The notes: generated from the sequence alone by a model not told the origin. A DNA stretch of 64,000 nucleotides from Corbicula japonica (GCA_038501625.1 JAZAYU010000010.1:4486912-4550911), one strand, 5' to 3'. Shown: positions 23,380 to 36,064, numbered from the stretch's first letter. Numbers and translations: made by a program.

Positions 23380-23540
23380 CTGATTTCTAAATATTCTTGG
23401 AATGCTTTCCTGTCACTGACGCATCAGAATACAGGATGAAAGCAGATAAAATTTAAATGTATTTGCATAACAACTTTAATGAAGTCTGGATTTCACTGCC
23501 TCCAGAAGACTTTATTGGATGTTAAGATCTACTTAAAACA
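23380..23540. repeat. Family G, diverged copy
   Basis: Contains GTATTTGCATAACAACTTTA and AGACTTTATTGGATGTTA in the same order as the copies at 19.15 and 21.34 kb. Confidence 0.4.
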
Positions 23541-24559
23541 ACTAGTTTAATGTTAATGTCTAATAAGAAACAGTTTTATTCTTTTAAATGGAATTAGAAA
23601 GACAGTAAACGTAATTCCGTTTAAATTTAGTTAACACACATTTATCAGATTTTATTTTCGTTAGGATGACAACTTTTTGTTTCATGTTTGTCTGATCTTA
23701 TGAGAAGTGATATTTTTTATAGATTATTTACTTTAAAAAAGAACTAAAATTAATTGATATTTCTAATACTTGGAATATAACTCCTACGGCTATGCGCGCA
23801 AATCGAAGTACGCTACCGACTACGCTAGCATTGACACCCCACCCCAAAAACAACAAAAAAAACAATAGTTCCGCAGCAAAACGCTTATAAACGTGATCAT
23901 TATTAGACACCGTCATCAACCGAATATTTGATGATAACGGTACTGTGTCACCATGACTTCTGTGCGTGGTTCTATTATCAATGTTCTTTGACTTTATAAC
24001 TTGTCAGATAAACGATAGTTTCCCCTGAAGCAAGTTTACATGTGTAAAAAAATGATATCTGGAAAACATGTCAAAGCAGATAATGCAACAAGTAACAGGG
24101 GAAAAATGACAGCAACAATTAAATCATGCGTGTTCGATAGAAATGTAAAAGTCACGTTTAAGATACGTTGCCCTTTACATGGAATGTCATTTAAGTTTTA
24201 AAGCAATACAATCTTATAAGATTTGTTATTAAAAGTCATAATTCCAATATGGCAAGTTACAATATGCCAAATCTATTTTCATTAGGTCGTGAAATGCATT
24301 TTTCATTTTTTTAATATTTTGGCATTAAGAAATTCAATCACAGTTTCTAAAGTGTTTGAAAGGGCGAAGTTAACTTCTTATACGGAATACGGAAAGGCTT
24401 ATGGCATTTCTAAATTTGAACAATCTTAAAATTAAGGGGTGTTTCCATTTTTAATATAAAAAAATATTAAAATAAAAATTGCATTTCTACTTGGTTGATT
24501 GTCCCTATAACAAACTATAGGAGAATCAGTAATCTTATAATAGTAAGTTACAGTCAGCG
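23541..24559. other. No feature seen
   Basis: AT-rich unassigned DNA; no coding or RNA signal recognised. Confidence 0.5.
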
Positions 24560-24840
24560 CAACCGTTTATCTTAAAATAAACTTGACAGGTCATAAATTT
24601 CAGATACACTTTCTTTGGTGATGAGATTCCAAGTTAATGTGTGGTCTGAGAACATGCTGAATGGTTTTTTTAACAATGGCATCGCCCTTAATATCGTGTT
24701 TGAGTATACTTGATAAAACAGGGAAGATGATCCTAACAGCTTAGAGTGTCTGTTAGAACGGTTTGAAATTTGAAGGCCATGAAAAACGAACGCATGACTA
24801 TCTTTTGATGTTCTGGATCCATTCATGCTCTTTTGCTATC
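24560..24840 (-). mobile_element. PLE N-terminal region fragment (inverted)
   Basis: On the minus strand it matches the PLE region at about 28590-28850. Both start AACATCAAAAGA, have a GACCTTCAAA-like block, and contain GCATGTTCTCAGACCACACATT followed by a TTGGAATC block and ATCACCA. A relaxed frame of 84 codons remains open but is not a gene. It points away from the PLE 3' piece that begins at about 25100. Confidence 0.7.
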
Positions 24841-25099
24841 AAGTTTAAATTGTGTCTACAGGTTGAAATGAAACACATTGCAAAGGTATACAGAATGTTT
24901 GAAATATGAATATGAAAATGTTGTATTGTGTTGTTGTTTTTTTTTGTTTAGAACAATTTCCACTTAACGTCCTCCGTTTAGTACAACTGACTGAAATGTT
25001 TTTATTAATACCCAGATTCAATTCAAAAATACAGGTGCAGTTTAAAATCACTTTTGCAACAAAGTATTTCACAGCCAGTTTTTTTTTAGATTTAATTTA

Positions 25100-25795
25100 T
25101 AAACTTAAGAAAATAAAATAAAAGGTAATGTTAATTTCTCCCGGTTATTCGTAAAAACCATCTGTAAATTCAAAAAGAAAGGTTACCAACATGATATTCT
25201 GAAGCGCTCTGAAGGCCTGGTGATAATCCCATCTACAGTTGACCATTATGCTTACCTCTTTGGTTGTACGACCGTGGCAGGGGTTTAAGAGTTTATGAAA
25301 GTTTATAGAACCTAGAAGCTCGATTTGTTTCTTTTATCCCTGTCATCGTGTTCTTGCTGATTTTACTCCAGGTGCTCTGGTCTCGGTAAGGTCATTGATT
25401 ACCCGCCCCTTTGGCTTTTCAATGCTATTAGCTTCATGTGTTTTATATGTATGTCTGCTTTTGCATGCAACATTGTTAAGCTGATGAGTGGGTTGTAGTT
25501 ATTTCACTAAGATAACTTGTGCTTGTTTTATGATATGAGAACCTGTTTGGGGCAGGTGTGTGGTTGGTGCACCCTAGAACCTGGTTTAAACCCGCAGTGT
25601 CAATTTGTTTTGCCACTGACCGTTCCAAGGCGCTATTCTCAAAGGGTCGCTTTTTCGTTAATTGTTTGTGGCGTCTTATTTCAATTGACATACTTAAGAC
25701 AAACATGCTCTCTCTTCCTCCCTTCTTTTTCGCTGCGTGGAGAGGCTGTGTTTTGTGAGTGTGGCGATTCCTGATATGCATATTTCACTTTTTTA
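25100..25795 (+). mobile_element. PLE 3' end with tail, 5'-truncated
   Basis: The first 160 bp translate, with breaks, to the same C-terminal block as 49945-50110 (GYQHDIL..S.GLVI.PSTVD), then a stop. The rest is the PLE-tail repeat: GGGGCAGGTGTGTGGTTGGT, CACCCTAGAACCTGG, CCACTGACCGTTCCAAGGCG, GCGTGGAGAGGCTGTG, GTGGCGATTCCTGATATGC, ATTTCACTTTTTT. About 690 bp of continuous similarity to 49930-50640 supports one element whose 3' untranslated region is the tail. Confidence 0.8.
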
Positions 25796-25874
25796 TTAAG
25801 TGATCTAATCAAGAGCAGTTTGTCAACTGAGTTGTGTGTGCTTTATCTTGTTTGATTACAACAAAGAACGCGAA

Positions 25875-25917
25875 TTTATTACCGGGTTATCACCAATTAT
25901 TTATTACCGGGTTATCA
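25875..25917. repeat. 25-bp tandem duplication
   Basis: TTTATTACCGGGTTATCA occurs at 25875 and again at 25900. Confidence 0.9.
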
Positions 25918-26313
25918 ACACTCCTTATCAATTCCTTGCTGGGGGAGAATTCGTTGCTGGAGAAAATTTTGACAAAAACTGATAAAATTTATTTAATTTC
26001 CTTGCAAATTTTCTGCGGGGTTGAGTGACAAATTCACTTTTAAAATTAAACGAACTTGCATAACAACTGCATAAATATTGACGACATATTGCATCACTTG
26101 ATCAAATGTCGACACTTCAATGCCAAGCCTTTAAAACATCTTCACCAGATCTCTTGTTATTATTGATCATTTTCTAACTAACCCGTTGCAATAAAATCAG
26201 CCCTATAATAATCTGCCTGCCATATTCTGAATAGAGACTTCTATAAAACGATATATGATTGTCTCAATGTTGAAGTTTTTTCATATAAACTAATGCAAGT
26301 TTCTTTATTTACC

Positions 26314-26361
26314 CCGTATGTTACCGTAGAACCCGTGATTAACCGTATGTTACCGTAGAAC
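26314..26361. repeat. 29-bp tandem duplication
   Basis: CCGTATGTTACCGTAGAAC occurs at 26314 and again at 26343. Confidence 0.9.
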
Positions 26362-26884
26362 AATACTGTCTGAAAGAAAGAAAACGTACATGTGTATGTG
26401 GGAAAAACGAATGTCAGATATGTTAAAGCTTTTATTTTTTTCTAAATCGTGCCCGAATTTTATATGTCTTCTTCTAAATTTTGCAAGCCAAGAAATGCCA
26501 AATAGCAGATTTTGGGGGCTTTAAAAGTCACTTTAAAAGACGTCTTCGCGTATTCGGAAATTTTACGTCATTACTTTATATGACGCCATGGAGATGAGCA
26601 GACGACGTATTATATTTCATTTTTTCGGCAGAAATATTAGTATAATTTATAGTCAAATAGACAAAATCACTAATTAGATAAAACTTAAAGTTAATAACTA
26701 ATTATAGTCAGTTCCCTTAAAATATTGAAATATTGAAAGCCCCTTTCCCCAATTTTCACTACCGCCATGTGCATGCATTAGAAAATATATCATTTGCACA
26801 GGGAGACATTTTTGAAATGATACAGAAAGAGAAAATAAGTGTTACAATGAAAACATGGCAACTGTCGATCATTTTAAACAAGTT
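26362..26884. other. No feature seen
   Basis: AT-rich unassigned DNA before another PLE-tail copy. Confidence 0.5.
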
Positions 26885-27110
26885 TGAGCAATAGTGAGGT
26901 TGGTACAACCTGGAACCTTGTTTAAAACCCCAATTGCAAATTGTTTTCCCCGTGACCGTTCCAAGGGTTCTCATTGTCGTTAATTATGGTGTCTACTTTG
27001 CAATTGATCATCTTCTTACACATGCTCTCTTTTCCTCTATATGGTTTTGCCGTTTGGGGAGGCTGTGTTTTCTGGATGTGGCGATTACCGATATGCATAT
27101 TTCACTTTTT
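26885..27110 (+). repeat. PLE-tail repeat
   Basis: Diverged, 5'-truncated copy: GTTGGTACAACCTGGAACC, TTTAAAACCCC, GTGACCGTTCCAAGG, TTTGGGGAGGCTGTGTTTTC, GTGGCGATTACCGATATGC, ATTTCACTTTTT. Confidence 0.85.
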
Positions 27111-28084
27111 CTCTAACGGCAAAATGCAGTTAAATAAAACTTGGTCTTAATAAATCTTATTTACGTATCTTTATTATGCAAACGTTGAGGAAATTGAGAA
27201 TAGTTAAGAAAAAAGCTAGACTAAAACAGTTATCCTTTATACAAATGTACATCCAAGCACGCAGTAACGCAGTGAATGACCTTAGTTTAATGATCTGCAA
27301 ACAAATAACTTATGAGTACTTGCAGCCAATTATTTGGAGTGTCCTTTTTATTGCTCTGCACGTTTGTAATTTCACAGTGCACTCTTATGCCGTAAGTTTC
27401 AATGCCCTAAAGAACATTGAATCGCAATCTTTGTTGACGTAACAGATGGAACAAAGATTTTAGTTATTTACCGGATATTGCAAAGATAATCCTTTCTTTC
27501 GTGTAGTGTAGTGTTATTTTAGAATTTCTGAAAATAAAACCCAAGAGTACCATGCTCCAGACAAAACAAATAGTTCGTTGTTATCATTACAATAAACCGT
27601 GAACTGAAAATCAGGACAAATCTGGAAAAAGAATTAAGAATATTTGTCCATGGCCTTGTGGGGAAAAGGCGAGTGAATTCGTTTACATGTAGCTTTTTAT
27701 TGTTTGTAAATAATATACTTTATGTCATTAACATCGAGTTGCCTTTTCAAAGACCTTGGATGTAACTTCGTCCTGGCTTATTTAAAGTGCAGGAAACTAG
27801 CCGTTTCACAGCTATAAAACAAACTCCTCTTCAATTTAGCATTTTGAATTCCCCTTAAATGTTGTTGACGTGTTCTGTAACCTATATATATTTTTATGAA
27901 AATGTTTTGAAATTTCCTGGCAGAAATATGTGTACATCAGTATTATATGTATTTAAATACTGCACTTTTCTTTCAGAAACTTGAAAATCGACACAGCCGT
28001 AAATTCCCTATAAGGGCGAACTTTAGCGATGTTTAGCTCAATAAAAACAGTGCAAATTAAATTTTAAGTATTTTTTTAATATAA
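27111..28084. other. No feature seen
   Basis: AT-rich unassigned DNA. An open stretch of 88 codons from 27176 has no recognisable domain and no flanking splice signals that convinced me. Confidence 0.45.
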
Positions 28085-28245
28085 GTATATTCATTCTTAA
28101 ACTATCCGTTGTGTGGGATATGGATTGTATGTACTGTGACTGTCTCTTGCATGGTTGGCTAGGCGATGCCGCCGCATTTGTATGGGTTTGATGTTAGCTA
28201 TACATTTATTAAAATGTAATTTATCATGTAGTTTTTTGAATGCAT
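28085..28245 (+). repeat. Family H repeat
   Basis: Shares with 51720-51850 the words GTATGTACTGT, TCTCTTG, TGTTGGCTA (TGGTTGGCTA here), TGCCGC and GCTATACATTTA in order. It is an old dispersed repeat, upstream of the PLE here. Confidence 0.5.
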
Positions 28246-28462
28246 ACCCCGACGCTGTTCGTTTTTTTTGAAGGGATTGTTGATGTTTCCCTTCTTGAGC
28301 ATGGGTAACACCAGTTCTTATTATAAATTAAACTCATAAGAGTTTGGTGTGTTTGGCTTTAAGCAAATATATAAACAGTTAAGAACATGATAATAACAAC
28401 GAATATTTGATAACAGTGTTCAAGAGCATTTAAAATCAAAGCAAGACTTATATCGGAACAAA

Positions 28463-29630
28463 AATGGATTCAATATCTCCATGATAATTTTTATCAAGAA
28501 GGCAACATTAAAAAAATCCTGATTTGGACATTTATGATTTGCTTGAATTACGAAAACGAAAATCGAGGTCACACGGGATAAGGACAAATGGTAACATCAA
28601 AAGAAAATCACGTGTTCATTATTCTATTCATGACCTTCAAAATATTTTGAAACATTCTGGTATGAATCCTATGCTTTCGCGTTTGGCTTCTCTTTCTATT
28701 TCAAGTTTACAGAAAGTAGATTAGGAAGCCGATGATATTGTTATAAGAACTCACCCACTTTATGAAGTTGCAAGCCTTACTCAGTGTTACACTCGGCATG
28801 TTCTCAGACCACACATTGAATTGGAATCAGATCACCATAGACATTTCCTTAAAATTCATTTTTAAATAAATGTATAGATTTTACTGACCTTACAAGTATA
28901 TTTAAAGAAAATAAAAAACTATTGAATGGGCTATACATAATTATTTCAAGAATACTGAAACACCCATCGTTTGTTATAAATATAACAAGCCAATTAGAAA
29001 CACAATTTTCAATAACAACAAAATTACCTCGGATTTACAGATTGTTAAAAACACACCAATATCATGAGACTGTTCTAATTCAAAATTTTGCTATCGACCT
29101 GCCGGTCACATCGTTACATGGGATCTAAATGTTATCAAAATTTTAAAATCCGCAATTTAATTTCAAACGGTCCAAATATATAAATTCCATCAGACATCGA
29201 CTTTAATACCTGTCGTGCGGAAATTGCAGTCTTTAAACTCTTTTTGCAATAAATTGTGTAAACGAGAACATGCTGAGCCTAATGTTCTTTCAAACTGGAA
29301 AAAACAAATATTCAAAATATTTGACACTCGTATATCCTTCTATAAAAGAAATATAACTTTATTACCACCTCGACCTCGTTTTAACTTTGGTCATTTGAAA
29401 AGGGGAATTTAAGATTTTCACAACAGATTTGTTTTTACACTATATTAATGTTCAAACTGAAGGGCTTAATAGCACTTATTCTTATCCAATGACTTCTTCA
29501 TCTTGGAGTGATATTGTTACTGAACACACTCTCCAAATTACAAACTTTAGAATAAGTGTTGAGCCGAAACAAGACAAAGTACCTACTATGTATTGGTTGC
29601 TAAAATGCACAAAATACCGTACAAAGCAAG
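28463..29630 (+). mobile_element. PLE N-terminal region, tandem copy 1
   Basis: The first of two head-to-tail 1168-bp copies. Translated across frames it gives pieces typical of the region upstream of the RT in this PLE type: a block ending NFAIDLPV or, in another frame, FCYRPAGHIVTWDL; then KLCKREHAEPN..SNWKKQIFKIFD; then LLPPRPRFNFGHLKRGI; then a SVEPKQDKVPTMYWL block. Reading frames are broken by stops, so the element is dead. The copy ends in KYRTKQ at the junction, where copy 2 begins in place of the expected downstream sequence. Confidence 0.8.
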
Positions 29631-30798
29631 AATGGATTCAATATCTCCATGATAATTTTTATCAAGAAGGCAACATTAAAAAAATCCTGATTTGGACATT
29701 TATGATTTGCTTGAATTACGAAAACGAAAATCGAGGTCACACGGGATAAGGACAAATGGTAACATCAAAAGAAAATCACGTGTTCATTATTCTATTCATA
29801 ACCTTCAAAATATTTTGAAACATTCTGGTATGAATCCTATGCTTTCGCGTTTGGCTTCTCTTTCTATTTCAAGTTTACAGAAAGTAGATTAGGAAGCCGA
29901 TGATATTGTTATAAGAACTCACCCACTTTATGAAGTTGCAAGCCTTACTCAGTGTTACACTCGGCATGTTCTCAGACCACACATTGAATTGGAATCAGAT
30001 CACCATAGACATTTCCTTAAAATTCATTTTTAAATAAATGTATAGATTTTACTGACCTTACAAGTATATTTAAAGAAAATAAAAAACTATTGAATGGGCT
30101 ATACCTAATTATTTCAAGAATACTGAAACACCCATCGTTTGTTATAAATATAACAAGCCAATTAGAAACACAATTTTCAATAACAACAAAATTACCTCGG
30201 ATTTACAGATTGTTAAAAACACACCAATATCATGAGACTGTTCTAATTCAAAATTTTGCTATCGACCTGCCGGTCACATCGTTACATGGGATCTAAATGT
30301 TATCAAAATTTTAAAATCCGCAATTTAATTTCAAACGGTCCAAATATATAAATTCCATCAGACATCGACTTTAATACCTGTCGTGCGGAAATTGCAGTCT
30401 TTAAACTCTTTTTGCAATAAATTGTGTAAACGAGAACATGCTGAGCCTAATGCTCTTTCAAACTGGAAAAAACAAATATTCAAAATATTTGACACTCGTA
30501 TATCCTTCTATAAAAGAAATATAACTTTATTACCACCTCGACCTCGTTTTAACTTTGGTCATTTGAAAAGGGGAATTTAAGATTTTCACAACAGATTTGT
30601 TTTTACACTATATTAATGTTCAAACTGAAGGGCTTAATAGCACTTATTCTTATCCAATGACTTCTTCATCTTGGAGTGATATTGTTACTGAACACACTCT
30701 CCAAATTACAAACTTTAGAATAAGTGTTGAGCCGAAACAAGACAAAGTACCTACTATGTATTGGTTGCTAAAATGCACAAAATACCGTACAAAGCAAG
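29631..30798 (+). mobile_element. PLE N-terminal region, tandem copy 2
   Basis: Equivalent landmarks sit exactly 1168 bp after copy 1 (for example ATGGATTCAATATCTCC at 28464 and 29632). I see only about four differences, including G to A in the GACCTTCAAA/AACCTTCAAA block, ATAATT/CTAATT at 28936/30104 and GTTCTT/GCTCTT at 29283/30451. Copy 2 continues directly into the RT region, so it is the copy in its natural place, and copy 1 arose by tandem duplication. Confidence 0.85.
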
Positions 30799-31047
30799 AT
30801 TTATTGCAAACTCTAGTTCTTGAACAACAAAAAAATTATCCGGGCTCTTAACATCTTGCCTTACAGCAATAAAAGAACATGTAGTTAGGTATTGCGAAAA
30901 AGTTTTTGAAACCACTGGCAAAAATTTATTTTGGTCTAAAAAAATTCAAATGATGTTCTGAAGAAGCTTAAATCAAATAATTTTCAGGCGTTCTGTTTGT
31001 CTACTTATGATTTTTCATCTCTGTATACTTCTCTCCCTCATAATTTA
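30799..31047 (+). pseudogene. PLE reverse transcriptase, upstream part
   Basis: Continues the element after copy 2. Broken frames read LLTSCLTAIKEHVVRYCEK, then KNLFWSKK, then STYDFSSLYTSLPHNL. The last block is RT motif A, with the catalytic Asp in YDF and the LYT.LPH signature found in Penelope-like and related RTs. The domain is interrupted at 31047 by a MITE insertion and resumes at 31829. A frameshift lies between FWSKK and STYDF. Confidence 0.75.
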
Positions 31048-31828
31048 TGGGCCAGTCACAAATCAGTTGCGATGCGTCGGCGATGGGTAAAACCCGGGAA
31101 ATTTGAACAAAATCTTGACACAGATCTCATGATTTTGCACCCGTCGGAGGCGCTCTCCGGACGCCTGCGGCTTGTCGCAGATTTTTTAGGCATCGCCACA
31201 CCCGTCGCGGTCCCCAACTTTGAACTTAAAATGTTAAGATTGCTCGCAAGATTTTTCACCCATTTTGGGCATCCCAGACACAATCTCCGATGACCTACGA
31301 TGCCCTCCGATTAATCGGAGGCGTCCTCCGAATAATCTGAGACCAGTCGCAAGATTCTGTGTGGAATTGGAAATTCAGGTTGAGATTCAATGTCTGCGAG
31401 TAGTCTCCGGCGCCCTCAAACTGAATAGGAGGCGCCCTGCGACGATTCGTACGCTTTCTGTGATCGTCTCCGACGAATCGTACGGTGGAATCGTAGTAAA
31501 TTGTACAGTGTACAGGGAGAAATACAGATGACCGAGGTCAGAAAACCCTCCTTTTCCCCCACATATACCCAGGAGAAAAAAATTAAAAAAGAAAAGACGC
31601 TCGCAGATATCGTCTCCGATCGCCTCCGATGCAATCGGAGGCGATCGGAGGCTAATCCCACGATTTTTCGACAAAACCGGGTCAAAATCCTTGAAAAAAT
31701 CTCAGACAATGTGACTGCTCCACTTTTATTAGGATTATTGCTAGGATTGTTCAAGGATTCTTCATTTTCTACGACGACCCCCGGCCAAAACTAATCCCCG
31801 ACAGATCGCCGACATTGTGACTGGGCCA
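31048..31828. mobile_element. 781-bp PIF/Harbinger-like MITE
   Basis: Starts TGGGCCAGTCACAA and ends TTGTGACTGGGCCA, terminal inverted repeats of about 14 bp with one mismatch pair. It is flanked by TTA on both sides (31045-31047 and 31829-31831). Removing the element and one TTA restores a continuous PLE reading frame (PHNL joined to I.D.LTSLIEKNF), which proves the boundaries. A 3-bp TTA target duplication is characteristic of PIF/Harbinger. The inside is GC-richer than the surroundings and full of CTCCGAT/ATCGGAG hairpins (for example at 31612-31650). Several open frames on both strands are by-products; no transposase is present. Confidence 0.88.
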
Positions 31829-32092
31829 TTAATAAGAGACAGGCTAACCAGTCTCATTGAAAAAAACTTTTGCTAGAGAAAATAAAACATTTATCGCTTG
31901 TAATGAACATAGGGCATTCTTTACAGATGGTTCTTATGATAATTATACTTCATGCATTTGTCAAGACGTTATCCAGGCGCTCACATTTTTATGAGATAAT
32001 ATTTATTTGAGATTTGGTACCTCTATTTATAAACAAGTAATAGGCATTCCAATGGGTACTAATTGTGCACCCCTTGTTGCTGATCTGTAGGA
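31829..32092 (+). pseudogene. PLE reverse transcriptase, downstream part
   Basis: Resumes the RT after the MITE: a LTSLIEKNF block, then EHRAFFTDGSYDNYTSCICQ, a DVIQALTFL block with a stop, LRFGTSIYKQVI, and GIPMGTNCAPLVADL (32043-32087), which is RT motif B. A TAG stop follows at 32088-32090, and the PLE-tail terminus is attached directly, so everything from motif C to the 3' untranslated region has been deleted. Confidence 0.8.
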
Positions 32093-32145
32093 GGCTTGTC
32101 TGCTTGATGTGGTCATTCATAATATGCATATTGCACTTTTTTTCC
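32093..32145 (+). repeat. PLE-tail terminus joined to RT
   Basis: GGAGGCTTGTCTGCTTGATG, TGGTCATTCATAATATGC and ATATTGCACTTTTTTT are the last 50 bp of the tail repeat. Its position straight after RT motif B is independent evidence that the tail belongs to this element. Confidence 0.75.
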
Positions 32146-32149
32146 ATTG

Positions 32150-35100
32150 AGAAGGTGGGTAATCTGAAATCATGATGATAATAAATAATGTATGTGTAGG
32201 TCATAAATCAAAGTTTCTTTACAAAGCGATGTTATATTCATATTCGATGGCTTCAAATGTCAAAGAAATGCAGACCTTTCTACTAGAATTATAATCTAAT
32301 GGCTATCTTGATTATTAAGTGGTTCGGAATTGATTTTTTATCATATTTAAAATAATAATTTAATGTAAGAATGGAAAGTTATTTATCATCGACTTTGATG
32401 TTTACGTTTAAATACTTTTCACGGATTTCTGTATGTGCTTTCATTATCAATTGAAAAAAAAAAACAAACGTAAAAATCTTTTGAAAATAAATGCGTTTAT
32501 CATTTTGTGTTACATACGTAAAATTAATATAAACGTCGAATCTGAGTATAAGACCTGCATAAGGTATGAACAAATATTTTACCTTTTGAATTTGAACAGT
32601 TTTTTGTCCCAGTCGTAATAATTATATAACCAGAGAGTAATCGAATCAATTTGCTTATATTTCTTAAAAAATATGTCAATATGACAACGTGAATTTGCAT
32701 ACAGACCCTTATGCTTTGCATCTTAATGGAAATTTAGGCATTGTACCAAGATAAAGTCAAATAAAGTCATGAATCCAATGTAGACTGATTCTTTGATCAA
32801 TTGTGATGAATTTATTGCTTGCCAAAGAAACCAACTTCGTCTGAATAAGAAATGATAAGTTGAGACGAAAACTCATAGTAATAGGAAACCTCTGCAGGAA
32901 AGTCCACAGCAAGTGTTGTCTATAGATGTCCTGTGTGGCATTTCTTATACTGAGAAGACAGGCTAAATCTGATCTATGCGCGGCAGGGGATATTATGTAA
33001 AATTGCATTCGTTTTAGGTTTGATATTATTTATTGTTATTTAAAGTGCAGCACTTCCGACTTCTTACTGTGATGTTAAAAGTAAATTATTGTCTTTGATA
33101 TATTTTACATTATTCTAAAGAGCGCATATAAACCTACCTTATTAGCGCAAAAGGTTTTGTGGCGGTGAAAAAAACAGCAACAAAAAATAAATTAAAATAT
33201 ACAAGAAAATACATATTATTGTACATATTTAAATCTAGATCATATAAAATACTGTATTTTAGATCCACCATTTGTTTTAAACATCAACATTGGTGTTCAT
33301 TAAGTCTGCATTTATCTGAAACGTTTAAACCCAATGTGGCTTTGTATTCTTTACATTTCAAGGAAAATTGTTAATAAATAATATTATTTTTATGTTAATT
33401 AACACTAATTTAGTTAGGATATTGAAAATGCTAAAGAGTTGCCATAAATTCAATTAATGTCCTTTTCAGTTAGACAAATAAGTAACAAAAACAAGGCAAA
33501 TTGAAACGTTAAAATCCAATTAAACCAAAGGCCTTTATGCTTCTGCCTAACATAACTTTTGCGTTTTACTTGTTTAATTTGTTTGTTTTGTTTTTTTGTT
33601 TAATCCCAGGACTGTCTGCTGTTTAAATTAGCAGTTAAACTGTAACTTGCGTTTACTATAATTTATCTATCTACTGATCTACATGGATAGGTCTGTATTT
33701 GTGTATATGGCTTCTCTTCACAACTTTCACGTTAAAAATCGACGACAGACATACCAGAAATTACGGTAACAAAATCGATAAACTAATTTAACATTGATAG
33801 GATGCTGGCTCGCAATGGGCGGCAACAATGGAGAAAAAGCCACTGTGAGGTTTAAGGTGTCAACATACGTAACTTCTCAAATATTTATTTAACATTTTAT
33901 AACACACTTACAAGTTGGCTCTAAAAGGCGTCTCTAACAAATAATAAGACTGAGTATAAAAATATGAAATACAAGAAATCATCAAATAACAAGTAAGAGA
34001 TATTTATAAAAAATGTATTAACACAAATAAAAAAACAAGCGAACAAATAAAATACTAATATTCAAAAGTTTTGCAATTAACCTTTTTGAGACGATTACCT
34101 CCTCAGATTTCGTGTATTGATTTTAAATTGGTGTTTTGTGCATTTAGCATGTTATAGATCTATGCTGTCTTCTTCTGGCTGTTTTTATTGCTGCGCGGGT
34201 AGTCAGCGTTTACTAAATTTTAATACATGCATGCTTCTTTTTTATTTGAAACACAGATATTTACGGAATATTATTTTTTAAAGATATCTTCTTTTCTTTT
34301 GTATAAAGAGGACTAGTACGTCAAGGTTACACAATAATATTAACATATCATATTGACCAGGATCTCAGACAGTTGTTTTCAATAAAAAGTCGTCCCTTGG
34401 AGGAAGAGATTGTTTCATGGCAGTCTGATGTATAACCTTAATCATTATTTAAAAAACAAGCTATTAGGTACAGAAGTTCTGACAAATATCTGCAGTTAAA
34501 CTCACCCTGGTTTAAGTGTAAAAAGGCATTTTCAAAAGAAATGTAGATAGACTGAATGCATAAGTGTTTTATGACTGGAAATGATCAGCCGTTTTATAGT
34601 CAATACATTAAATGGTAATGGCTCATTTGAAACACCAGACAGGAAGTTGATGTCTTGTCAAACGGAAGCATTGAAATTGAAGAATCTTTTATAGACAAGA
34701 TTCTGTCAGTCACCGTCTGATGAGTCGTCTAAGATACTAGATCTATTGATGTATATTGCCTATGATGTGAACTATGAAACGGATAAGTAAGTAATTGGAA
34801 AACAATGTTTGTCGTTGATTACTTAACTCTTTTCAACGCATAAAGTCGGTGCTATATAATATAATTTTTCAACAAATGAAATAAGAAAGTGAAAAAGTAA
34901 TATATGCATATCAGAAGAGTAATGAAATTTATCATAATAGAAAATACTCCATGTCATTTCCGACCAGAGCAAGTGAAATAACGATCATGATATCCCATTC
35001 GTTAAATAGTATTCCGTAAAATATTCATTAACTCGGAAACATGAAGAAACATTTCGTACAATTGAGGGCAACAAATAACTAGTATTCCTTTTCCATTTTG

Positions 35101-36060
35101 AGTTATTTTAATGAATTTCAGTACCAACTTTAAGAAAATATATTGCTTTAGGTCATAGTCAATGTGAGTCACTATTTCTATATAACGCGAATAAAATTAC
35201 CGTTTTACGGATTCTTAATTTTAAAAAGACATTTGCTCGAAACAGATAGGCAATCATAGTTTATCATCATTGTGTGCACCTCTAATAATGGCAGTGGAAT
35301 ACCGTATGGTATTGAACGGAGTGAAGCATTTTACAAAACTAACAAATCCTCAAGGGCGCACATACTTAAAGTGTGTCTCTTGTGGTTGTTATTGATATTG
35401 TTTTGTTTTTTTTTTTGTTGTTTGTTATTGTTATTGTTGTTGTTGTTTGTATGTGTTTTTGTTTTAAGTAAACGCCAAACCAAACTTGCAAAAAAAAATT
35501 AGTGCAAAAGAATGTTTTCGTTGCCATTATTTTTCTTTGAAAAATACCGTAATTACATATTAGAAACATAGTTAAACTTTGGGATTTAATTCCATCTAAC
35601 AAAGTTTTCAATTCAAATTTATTTACGTATTCTAAAAGAACAGCGCATGATGTTTAACCCTTCATACCACTTAAACACTTGTATCGCACCTTAAACATTA
35701 TCATAAGCACCCGATATGATATGTCGCGTTCACGGAAAAAGCTGTCTTCTGACAGTTGACAGATTCTAAATGAAAGATAAAATCACCTTAAATACGACAA
35801 ATAATAAATTATTGTAAGATTTCAAACAATTTAAAAGTCATGAATATCGCCAAAGACACGTGATCTTTGTCGATGTTTTATGCACCTACCGACATCTTTA
35901 AATAAATCTTCAATTAAATTCAATGTTGTTTTTTTTCTAAAAATTCGCGAAACTGATATTTTAACTGCAAAGGTGTCAAATGTAAAATGTAAATTCAAGA
36001 AAAAGGGATTATAAGAAATCTGTATTGGCAAGCTTATTTTGGTGCAAACATATTAATTAT
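32150..36060. other. Long AT-rich interval, no gene seen
   Basis: About 3.9 kb with only chance frames. A T/G-rich low-complexity run (TTGTTGTTG and TTGTTATTG) lies at 35390-35465. A hammerhead-like CTGATGAG at 34717 lacks the rest of the core. No repeats of the other families are recognised. Confidence 0.5.
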
Positions 36061-36064
36061 TATA

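Noticed and set aside
31056..31754. Several overlapping open frames on both strands
   Set aside because: All lie inside the GC-rich Harbinger-like MITE and reflect its hairpin repeats and lower stop-codon density.
34717..34760. CTGATGAG resembling a hammerhead ribozyme
   Set aside because: After a possible stem II the sequence is ACT in place of GAAA, so the second half of the core is absent.
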